A stretch of 48,256 nt of DNA, taken from positions 36,625 through 84,880 of the forward strand of contig QQSI01000010.1 in the NCBI GenBank assembly GCA_003602645.1, read 5' to 3'. Under the pieces are notes generated by a model. The model was not told the DNA's origin. It saw nothing but the letters and a program-made list of their open reading frames with translations, and searched no databases. This DNA comes from Candidatus Poseidoniales archaeon. GTDB taxonomy: Archaea; Thermoplasmatota; Poseidoniia; Poseidoniales; Poseidoniaceae. Positions 26,410 through 34,500 of the stretch are shown one piece after another. The position numbers were made by a program, and so were the translations under genes. How positions within the stretch are numbered: the stretch's first letter is position 1; each line of letters opens with the position of its first letter.

Positions 26410-26982
26410 ATGGCAAGTCTCTGGCAATTTTTTGGTTTACCAGACCCCGAGGCCGGGCAGAATGGAAGGCGGAATGAAACACAACAGCCCGCGATGATGC
26501 CTTCCGCCACTCAGCAGCAAATCGCCCCAAAGCCGATTGAAAAGCCTCAACTCGCCGAACCAATTCCAGAGCCTGTTGGCGTGCAACCACCACGTAGAGA
26601 AATTCCACTCGGATGGCAAGGACCCGTCACTTCGGATGGTGAACCATTCCACGACTTAGGTGCGCTGCACAAAGCGACACCTGTCACTCCAAACAGAGCT
26701 TTGCGTTACATTGCCCCCGATGTGATGAACCGCATCCCTACGCGCGGAATCACAAAACGCGTCAACCAGGGCGATACGGTGATTGTCGATTTACGGCCTC
26801 TTGTCCATATGGATACGCATCAGAACGTCTGTCGGAGGGAATTGAAACAGATGAGTGACGATATTGGTGTTGGCGTGTTTGCCCTTGATGCGGAAGACAA
26901 ACTCCTGTTAATACCCGGAAACGATGTTGTTGTCGATGTCCAAAGCCACGAACTCGGATTAGGCGCTTTGATAAAGCCGTGA
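26410..26982 (+). CDS. sepF: SepF-type cell division protein
   Basis: A 190-residue protein matching archaeal SepF, the membrane anchor of FtsZ. The N-terminus MASLWQFFGLPDPE can form the short amphipathic membrane-targeting helix. A Pro/Gln-rich linker of about 80 residues follows. The SepF core lies at about 99-176: LRYIAPDVMNRIPTRGITKRV, then GDTVIVDLRPLV, the helix THQNVCRRELKQMSDDIG, and the closing strand LLLIPGNDVVVD. The ATG at 26410 is preferred over the GTG at 26395 because the targeting helix starts there. The position 11 bases behind the PKD surface protein gene suggests shared transcription. FtsZ itself is not in the window. Confidence 0.82.
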   Translation: MASLWQFFGLPDPEAGQNGRRNETQQPAMMPSATQQQIAPKPIEKPQLAEPIPEPVGVQPPRREIPLGWQGPVTSDGEPFHDLGALHKATPVTPNRALRYIAPDVMNRIPTRGITKRVNQGDTVIVDLRPLVHMDTHQNVCRRELKQMSDDIGVGVFALDAEDKLLLIPGNDVVVDVQSHELGLGALIKP

Positions 26983-26995
26983 TAATCGGCAACTA

Positions 26996-27003
26996 ACTTA
27001 TAC
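26996..27003 (+). promoter_or_regulatory. TATA box of the polytopic membrane protein gene
   Basis: The stretch acttatac, 13 bases after the sepF stop, is centred about 26 bases upstream of the ATG at 27026. This fits a leaderless transcript and favours ATG 27026 over the TTG at 27020. Confidence 0.55.
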
Positions 27004-27025
27004 CCTTTCGACTCTAGTATTGGCC

Positions 27026-28342
27026 ATGAGCAAATTTGCAAGTTTTAGGACGACCTCCACAGGGTCCTATCTTGCTTTGTTTTTTGCGTCAGGCCTCGCA
27101 ACGGTCGTTTTCATTTTGACAATGGTGTACCATTACACCACAAAATCGGCATATTTTGAGGTCCTATCCGCAGATTACACCTCAATGATCTACATCATTC
27201 TGGCCTGGGTATGCTTGGGTTGGCTCATGGCCCTAATTGCGGGAATTGGATTTGATGTTTTACCCCTTATCCATGGCGCAGTCCCCTTCCACGAATCCAC
27301 AATGAGGCAATTCATCATCCTCAACATCAGTGGACAATTCTTCCTCACCTTGTCGACATTTATGGCAACACGAGAGATGATTGATGAATTTTCAACTGTA
27401 GGCATTGTATTGCTTTCTTTGGGAGTGCTCTTGCTAGGCCTGCCTGGAAGGCGCCTCGTATCCGAATCTAAAATGTCGAAAGAAAAGGACGAAGTTGGTG
27501 TCATGTCACTGCTCCCGGGTGCTGTGTTTCCTTTTTTTGCCGCCATCATCATCAGCTGTTGGTTGTTAAGAGACACCGCAGGGATGCTCGAACTCGGGCG
27601 ATCTGTGATGGTCATGCTCTACATTCTTGTTACCGTTGTCATTATCGTGAGTCACTTCAATCGCCGATTGAATTGGAACATCATCCCTCCTGAGAAATTA
27701 CAAACCCGATTGATTGTTTTTGCAATATTCCTCTGTCTTCACATCCTTTTCTCATTCCTCGCCGGACGTGAGGATTCGAACGCACACACACTACTGGTGC
27801 AGATGAGTGATTATTCACTCGGATTAGCGCTCTTGTGGGCATTCATTCTGTGCAACCCAATTGCCGTGGCGAAAAAGGCCTTATTCAACGGGGGAATGGC
27901 CCATAATCGATTGATCTTTGCCGCTCTCTGGATGCTGCCGTTTAGTTCGTTCCACGCTTTCAATGCTTCACACTATATCGATCGACCTGGAACACCCGGG
28001 TACGCCACTTTTCTCAGCACATCTGCCCTTCTGGCCATTTGGGGCTATTCCATGTACCTGCATGAGGACCACCTGCACATCAACATCCACAAGCGGAGTT
28101 CAAGCCCGCTTTTCTTGATGTTCTTCTTGATTGGGTTTGTTTCCATTCAAATTTTGTTCATCAAAAATTGGATGAACTTGGGCCCAACCAACACTGAACA
28201 AATCATCTGGGTTGCATCAATCGTAATTGGATCCATCCTCCTCACGGTGGATTTCCTACGTCGAACCATGCTGAGTTTGGACACCTGGCACAGAATACCG
28301 ATGTTCTATGGCAGGTACATCCAAGACAAGTCACTGGATTAA
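27026..28342 (+). CDS. Polytopic membrane protein of unknown function, about twelve helices
   Basis: A 438-residue integral membrane protein with hydrophobic segments along its whole length. The first two are LALFFASGLATVVFILTMVY and MIYIILAWVCLGWLMALIAG; the last is IIWVASIVIGSILLTVDF. Several histidines lie near helix ends (DVLPLIHGAVPFHE, AFNASHYIDRPG, YLHEDHLHINIH), which could bind metal or haem. That pattern vaguely recalls haem-copper oxidase-type helices, but I cannot show homology. It has its own TATA box directly after sepF. No function is claimed. Confidence 0.7.
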   Translation: MSKFASFRTTSTGSYLALFFASGLATVVFILTMVYHYTTKSAYFEVLSADYTSMIYIILAWVCLGWLMALIAGIGFDVLPLIHGAVPFHESTMRQFIILNISGQFFLTLSTFMATREMIDEFSTVGIVLLSLGVLLLGLPGRRLVSESKMSKEKDEVGVMSLLPGAVFPFFAAIIISCWLLRDTAGMLELGRSVMVMLYILVTVVIIVSHFNRRLNWNIIPPEKLQTRLIVFAIFLCLHILFSFLAGREDSNAHTLLVQMSDYSLGLALLWAFILCNPIAVAKKALFNGGMAHNRLIFAALWMLPFSSFHAFNASHYIDRPGTPGYATFLSTSALLAIWGYSMYLHEDHLHINIHKRSSSPLFLMFFLIGFVSIQILFIKNWMNLGPTNTEQIIWVASIVIGSILLTVDFLRRTMLSLDTWHRIPMFYGRYIQDKSLD

Positions 28343-28897
28343 TTCAAGCGCATCTAAGGCGGATTGCGGGATGCCAAGCACTGTAGATTCCGACCCATCA
28401 ACCAGTGATGCATACGCCCCCATTGGCCCAGCGAGGTCATAGCCGCCTGCTTTTCCTTTCCAAGACTCATTGATCACAAGTTCAACCAGCACATCATCAC
28501 TCAATGGTTCGATTTCAACAACAGCATGTTCGACAAAAAATTTCCATTGGCCATGCAACAAAATGCCTGCAGCAGACCAAACTTGGTGCCTCCGCCCCGA
28601 CAACCGATGCAACATTGTAGCCGCATGAATCTCGTCGCGCGGTTTGCCAAGCAAACCATTCACCTCGTCTGGATCTGCGAGAACCGTATCGCACACCATC
28701 ACCACATCATGACCATGATTGTGAGGGACAGCGGCCGCTTTTTGTTGACAGATGGAAGTGACTTTGTCAGCAATTGAACCACGCACTGTCGGGGTTTCAT
28801 CCACCCCATCAATGCCCTCACACCGAACCGAGGAAAACAGGCCTTCGACCATGCTTGCTCGACGCGGCGATTGTGAAGCTAGCCAAAAAGAGACCAT
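28331..28897 (-). CDS. maf: Maf-like nucleotide pyrophosphatase
   Basis: A 188-residue protein of the Maf/HAM1-type house-cleaning pyrophosphatases, which hydrolyse non-canonical or pyrimidine nucleoside triphosphates. The opening LASQSPRRASMVEGL is the family signature. VMVCDTVLADPDEVNGLLGKP holds the catalytic Asp region, and MLHRLSGRRHQVWSA and KAGGYDLAGPMGAYASLVDG also match. The ATG at 28897 places the signature seven residues from the start, as usual; an upstream in-frame ATG at 28942 is possible. Its 3' end overlaps the convergent membrane protein gene by 12 bases. It is divergent from the KaiC-like gene. Confidence 0.92.
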   Translation of the reverse strand: MVSFWLASQSPRRASMVEGLFSSVRCEGIDGVDETPTVRGSIADKVTSICQQKAAAVPHNHGHDVVMVCDTVLADPDEVNGLLGKPRDEIHAATMLHRLSGRRHQVWSAAGILLHGQWKFFVEHAVVEIEPLSDDVLVELVINESWKGKAGGYDLAGPMGAYASLVDGSESTVLGIPQSALDALELIQ

Positions 28898-28951
28898 GTG
28901 ATTCAACCCTACCAAGCGTCCTATCTCATTTACACTTTCCATGTTTAAGCC

Positions 28952-29740
28952 ATGATTGAAATGAACGAATTTGAGGGAGAGGTTGAAGAATCGACCCGTG
29001 TTCCAGCAAACGGTGCCGGCATGAGCGACGTTGAAAGAATCCCTACCCACATTGAAGGATTGGATGAAAATATGCAAGGTGGCGTCCCAGAAGGTCACAT
29101 TTGTATTGTCGCTGGTGCCTCAGGTGCAATGAAGTCGAGTTTGACCTTCTCAATGCTCTACAACGCCGTGCTTTATGGTGAAACGAGTGGAATCTACGTC
29201 ACCCTTGAACAAGGTAAGGATTCGTTGCGCTCCCACATGGCAAACATGGGCATGAACGTTGATGATGCTCGAGTGCGCAACAGAATCGCAATTATCGATC
29301 TTTCCGACTTGCGCGTCGAACTCGACAAGCAAGGGATGAGCGATCGTGTTGATTGGATGGGACAACTCATCAAACAACTGACATCGTATCGAGAAGCGAT
29401 TGGTTTCGAACTTCTCGTTTTTGATTCACTCGGCGCGTTCTTTACCCTCACGAAAATGGAAAACCCTCGCGATGAAATTTTCCGTCTTTTCGAAGCGGTA
29501 CGAAGGCTCGGCTTGACATCATTCTTCATCTGTGAAATGACTGGGGAAGACCACAAGCAATTCGGTGAATACGGTGTCGAAGATTATCTCTCTGATGGAG
29601 TATTGCACCTTGTAATGGAACGTTCTGGCGATGATGTCAAGAGAAAACTGGGCATTGTCAAGATGCGCCACACGAGGCACAGCTTAGGTTACAAACCCTT
29701 CAACTGGAAGGAAAACGAGCAACGATTCACCATCCTGTGA
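28952..29740 (+). CDS. KaiC/RadA-superfamily ATPase with atypical Walker A
   Basis: A 262-residue single-domain RecA-superfamily ATPase of the KaiC type, widespread in archaea in signalling or motility roles. IPTHIEGLDENMQGGVPEGH is the typical KaiC entry. The Walker A is GASGAMKS at about 55-62; the usual Gly before Lys is replaced by Met60. YVTLEQGKDSLRSHM is the KaiC-type second strand and ELLVFDSLGAFF is Walker B. FFICEMTGEDHKQFGEYGVEDYLSDGVLHL and KMRHTRHS complete the fold. No DNA-binding or kinase partner is adjacent. The C-terminal stop is 5 bases from the convergent glmS stop. ATPase activity is probable, but the partner is unknown. Confidence 0.85.
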   Translation: MIEMNEFEGEVEESTRVPANGAGMSDVERIPTHIEGLDENMQGGVPEGHICIVAGASGAMKSSLTFSMLYNAVLYGETSGIYVTLEQGKDSLRSHMANMGMNVDDARVRNRIAIIDLSDLRVELDKQGMSDRVDWMGQLIKQLTSYREAIGFELLVFDSLGAFFTLTKMENPRDEIFRLFEAVRRLGLTSFFICEMTGEDHKQFGEYGVEDYLSDGVLHLVMERSGDDVKRKLGIVKMRHTRHSLGYKPFNWKENEQRFTIL

Positions 29741-29745
29741 ACGCT

Positions 29746-31566
29746 TCATTCAACAGTGACTGATTTCGCCAAATTTCTTGGCCGATCGACATCACAACCG
29801 AGGGCGAGTGCTGCGTGGTAAGCGATCAGCTGCAAAGGAACGACCGTCAATAAAGGTGAAACAAGGTTGTGTACCGGTGGAATCGAAATACACACATCGC
29901 CTTCCTGAGCAATCTCGTCCCCTTCTTCGTGAATGAGAATGATCTTCGCACCACGCGCTCGACATTCGTGAATTGCAGAAACGGTCTTTGCTTTTACGTG
30001 GTCATTTGGAGCAATGAAAATCACTGGGCTCCCCTCTTCTAACAATGCGATTGGACCGTGTTTCATTTCTCCCGCTGGATAAGCCAAACACGGGATGTAA
30101 GCAATCTCCATCAATTTCAAAGCACCCTCTTGAGCAACAGGGGCTGAAATCCCTCGGCCAAGGAACAGCACGCTTTTGGCGCCCTTAACGAGGTCAACTG
30201 CCTCTTGGATTGGTCCCTGATTGGCGAGGTACTCTTCGACCAAGTGTGGCACCTGTTGAAGGCCCTGAATCAATTCCACACCACGTTCTTTGCTGATGTT
30301 GCGCGAACGGCCAACTTGAAGAGCGAACATCGACAACGCCGCAACCATATTGGAGAATGCCTTGGTTGAAGCAACGGCTTGCTCTGGTCCAGAGTGAATG
30401 TAGACACCTTGACCGCAAAGTCGTGCAATAGAGGAGCCAACGACATTGACAACACCGTGCACATTTCCTCCTTTGAGTTGGATTTCTTTGATGGCCGAAA
30501 GTGTGTCCGCTGTTTCACCCGATTGTGTGACAGCAAAGTGAAGGGCGCTTGGGTTAATGACAGGATCGTTGTGCCTAAATTCACTTGAAATGTGAGCCAT
30601 GGCTGGAATGCGAGCCAATTTCTCAATCAGCAATTGACCAATCTCTGCGGCGTTGTACGATGTCCCGCAACCAAGCAAGCGCACATGCGGCACTTTTGCC
30701 AAGTCGGAGGGATTGAGTTTCAATCCTCCAAGTCTCCCGCTGCCCTTCGTACGGTCCAAGCGACCGCTGATGCAATGGCGTATGGCATCAGGTTGCTCAT
30801 AGATTTCTTTGAGCATGAAATGCGGGAATTCTCCGAGTTCGGATTCGCCCCATTCTGATTCAAGAATGCTGCTTTTTGTTTGGCTTTTTCCGCCTTTCAG
30901 GGTGGACAATTTTACCGAGGTTGCGGTCAGGGTAGCAAGATCACCATCTTCGAGGTAAATCACCTGTTGGGTGTGAGCCGTCAGCGCATGTGGATCGCTT
31001 GAAATGAACATTTCATCAACACCTTGACCAATGATCAAAGGGGAGCCATTGCGTGCGCAAACAATGGTATCATGGTCCTTGAAGAGAGCACAAATCCCCC
31101 ATGTTCCACGCGCTTGGCGCAGGGCGCGTCGAACCGCTTCTTCGGGGTTATTGTCGACCGAAAGTTCGCGCTCAATGATGTGGGCAAGGGCTTCAGAATC
31201 CGTCTCACTCGACAAGGCTACACCCTGCACGGAGAGGGATGTTCTCAACATTCGAGCATTCTCGATGATTCCGTTGTGAACAATCACGACCTTTCCTTCC
31301 GCAGATTCGTGTGGATGGGCGTTCTCATCCGTCACGCCTCCATGTGTGGCCCATCGAGTGTGGGCGATACCTACTGTTCCTGGGATGTTGGAGGGTAAAA
31401 CCGTATGTAAGTCCTGAACTTTCCCGACTTTCTTGTGGATGTTGATCGTGCCATTTTTGACAGCAATCCCGGTTGAATCATAGCCCCTATACTCTAGACG
31501 GCGTAACCCCTCTAAGAGCAAGGGTGCCGCTTGATGTGGGCCAATATAACCAAAAATTCCGCACAT
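29746..31566 (-). CDS. glmS: Glutamine-fructose-6-phosphate aminotransferase (isomerizing)
   Basis: A 606-residue enzyme that makes glucosamine-6-phosphate from fructose-6-phosphate and glutamine, the entry step to amino-sugar nucleotides for glycans. Cys2 of MCGIFGYIG is the glutaminase nucleophile after Met removal. RLEYRGYDSTGIA and THGGVTDENAHPH belong to the same domain. Two SIS isomerase domains follow (LLGCGTSYNAAEIG, TQSGETADT; LFLGRGISAPVAQEGALKL). The end PRNLAKSVTVE matches the conserved C-terminal loop. A strong GAGGTGA ribosome-binding site overlaps the upstream subtilase stop, so translation is probably coupled to that gene. Confidence 0.97.
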   Translation of the reverse strand: MCGIFGYIGPHQAAPLLLEGLRRLEYRGYDSTGIAVKNGTINIHKKVGKVQDLHTVLPSNIPGTVGIAHTRWATHGGVTDENAHPHESAEGKVVIVHNGIIENARMLRTSLSVQGVALSSETDSEALAHIIERELSVDNNPEEAVRRALRQARGTWGICALFKDHDTIVCARNGSPLIIGQGVDEMFISSDPHALTAHTQQVIYLEDGDLATLTATSVKLSTLKGGKSQTKSSILESEWGESELGEFPHFMLKEIYEQPDAIRHCISGRLDRTKGSGRLGGLKLNPSDLAKVPHVRLLGCGTSYNAAEIGQLLIEKLARIPAMAHISSEFRHNDPVINPSALHFAVTQSGETADTLSAIKEIQLKGGNVHGVVNVVGSSIARLCGQGVYIHSGPEQAVASTKAFSNMVAALSMFALQVGRSRNISKERGVELIQGLQQVPHLVEEYLANQGPIQEAVDLVKGAKSVLFLGRGISAPVAQEGALKLMEIAYIPCLAYPAGEMKHGPIALLEEGSPVIFIAPNDHVKAKTVSAIHECRARGAKIILIHEEGDEIAQEGDVCISIPPVHNLVSPLLTVVPLQLIAYHAALALGCDVDRPRNLAKSVTVE

Positions 31567-31570
31567 GAGA

Positions 31571-31577
31571 TCACCTC
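31571..31577 (-). promoter_or_regulatory. Shine-Dalgarno motif of glmS overlapping the subtilase stop codon
   Basis: On the minus strand GAGGTGA lies 4 bases before the glmS ATG and shares bases with the TGA that ends the subtilase gene. This implies the two genes are read from one transcript with coupled translation. Confidence 0.65.
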
Positions 31578-34500
31578 AACAAGAGACCGTACTCGAACAA
31601 ATCGGGCAGGTTACCTTTCTCAACGTCATGTCTTTCACGACAAATTTCGCGTTGCAGCCAGGGCATACCACATCACGCTGAGGTGGGGCAATTCCAGGCA
31701 GTGGAGGCAAACCATCCAACGGAGGAAGGCCTCCGGGCCCCGGCAGCGGGAGTGGTGGGAGTTCTCCATTTGCTGGGAGCGCTGGTAATTCTGATGGTGA
31801 AGGAAGTGGTAAATTCACGGCAGGTGCAGGTGCAGTTTGGAGTTTCTCTGTGATTTCTGCGAACTCCCGTTGCTGCTTTCGCTTCATTCGTCTGTTGAGG
31901 CGAGCATTGCCTTCTCCAGATTCTGCTTTGGCTTCGAGGCTATCCGCAAGGCTTGGCTCGTCATCTTCCATCACCGCGACAGCCGTTGAATCAGTCACGA
32001 CCAAGTCATCTTGTTCGGTGTCGATGGCCAGAAGCGGTCCTTGGTCATCTTCGGGTTGAATCATCAATTCAATTGTTTCATCTGTTTCATCAACAATGGC
32101 AGTTGCAACCATCGCTTTCTGTTCTTCCTTTCTTCCTTTGCGAATTGACACCACAACAGCCGTGAGGAACAAAACCATGGTAAGCCCTACCACTGACAAA
32201 ATGGTGATTTGCATCTGTTGAGAACCAGGCAGTGGAGCAAGTAAGGCATCGATGAATGAACGATCGTCCACAATTGGATTATCGTCTGCAGACAAGGAGG
32301 CAAGCGTACGAAGTTTGAGGGAGCCTGAAGCTGTAGAGAGCATCACAATACCATCGTATTCCATGCCTGCAAAGCCTTCAAGGAAGCCCTGTGTCATCAA
32401 TGCAGACATCCCTGAAATTGGCTGTTGGTCCGAGTCAGTGAGCAAACCGTACCTTGTTGTTGGACCATAAGTGTTGATTTCATCATACATGATTTGAATG
32501 CCCTGTGGTGCTTCATGCAATTCAAGATTCATCACTCCTGGTGCATCGATTCTTGAAGCCTCGTCGATGCTCCAAGCGTTGTCGGTCACAGCGTAGGCAA
32601 CTTGAGCATCTCGCCCCCGGCCTTCAATCCAAGCGGCAGTGAGCACGTCATCGTCTTCCAGTTGCGTCACAATCAATTGAGCACCAGAGGTATCGTCGCC
32701 GATCGAGGATTGGAAATTCCAAGAGGAAATCGTTGGGTCCCCATGTGAGTACATCAAGCCTACACGATCGATTCCAGTGACATCATCTCGCATCTCTTGG
32801 TATAAGATGTGCAGATTTTCGGAACCGTAGGCTACAGCGAGTGAGTCACCCTTTGATTGGCGAATATCGATGTTTGAGAGGACATTGATTGGATTGCCCC
32901 AACTTGTGGGGCTGTCCGGATTCATCGAAACAAGTGTGAAAATTGAGGTTACGTCCTGCCAAGAACCCCCTGTTGCTATGTCGCGGTGGTAACCAGCAAG
33001 GACGACCGTATCGTCGTATTCTGTGAGGGCGAGGCCCCAATACGAGCCTTCAGACAGTTTGACTGGAGGCATTTGATAGTGAACAGGTGTGATCATTTCA
33101 ACCTTTGAGAGCGAGGTCATTCCAATGTTGGTCAGCGTGTATCCGTCAGCACTCACGCTCTTGCGCGTCCAAGCTGCATGGATTGCTCCATCCTCTCGCT
33201 CAAGCACAGCAAGTTCTCCACCCCACATATCTTCGAGCAAGATGTCTGTTTGAATTGACATTGAGGAAGTGATGCTTCTGGCGTGGAGTTCGCCATCGAC
33301 GGTGGTGAACAACAGTGCCCCGTCCTCAAGACCAATGAAATCGACAGGTACCTCACCATCAGAAAGATCGATGCTCACTTGAGAGCCCAAGGATACATCG
33401 TCAACCACGAGCATAAATCGATGCTCGCTAAATGCTGCCTCGACTCCGTTGCCGAGTAAGACCGCTTTGAATTCGATTGCACCGGTCGTTTCAATGGGCA
33501 ATGCTTGGAATGAAACCGAAGCATAGCCTGAACTTGTGTCGGAACCCGGAACCACCATGATGTCTTGTTCGCCAACCTGAATCCATCCGTCTTCCGACCA
33601 ACGCTCGAGCCTCATATCCAAATCAAGAGCATCAGATTGACCAAGGTTATCGATTCGCAACCGAACCGTGAAGGGTTCTTCCGGCACAGGAATGTTAGGG
33701 CTGGTCGTCACGGCTCCTGGCAAGAAGCGAAGCATCGCTTCCACAGGACGTTCTTCGACTTCGAATGTGAAGGTGTAGACGTTGTCCTCCGGCGTTGGAT
33801 CCGCATGTTGGCTGGTCGGGTCAATGATGATCGACACCTCTTGTTGCCCAGCTTCTGTGGCCCACCAATACAGTGTCACCTGTTGGCTTTCACCTTCGTT
33901 TAGGATTGAAATACTGGTTTCGGAGGGATATGTTTCCGAGTTCGATCCCTCGGCGTCCAGACGCACGTACACATCGGTAGCATCCAAATCACCGACATTG
34001 GCAATCGTAAAGTCGATTTCAAGCACCGTTCCGGCGACCGCGGAGTAAACCGGCAGGCCTTGATCCATAATTTCAACTGAACCTTGATAGGTAAAATCGG
34101 GGGCTGCAGGCATGTTGTCAACGGTGTATGTGCGGCGGATTGTATCGGTAACCACGCCACTCTCATTGACCATTCTGAAGCTCAAGCGATGTGAACCATC
34201 CTCAACGGTGTTTGAGTTCCATGTGAAGGACCAATCTTGACTTCCCACTTCCATAAACTCGAGTTCTTGTCCGAGGTTCCATTCTCCACTGTCCACTTTG
34301 AATTCAAGGCGGTCAGGCTCAAGCCCTTCAGCAGTCCCGGTAAATTCCACCGACCCCTCAAGCGAGGTACCAACTGATGGACCAGCGAGGGTGACCGCCA
34401 TACGAGCGAGATTGATGTAGCGAGCTGCAATTGAAGATTCATCACCATCGTCGCTGATGGCACGAGTGAGGATAAGCACGTATTCTTCGTCGCCACGGAT

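Noticed and set aside
27026-28342. Haem-copper oxidase subunit I
   Set aside because: Helix count and scattered His residues recall it, but the ordered metal-ligand motifs of the oxidases are not visible.
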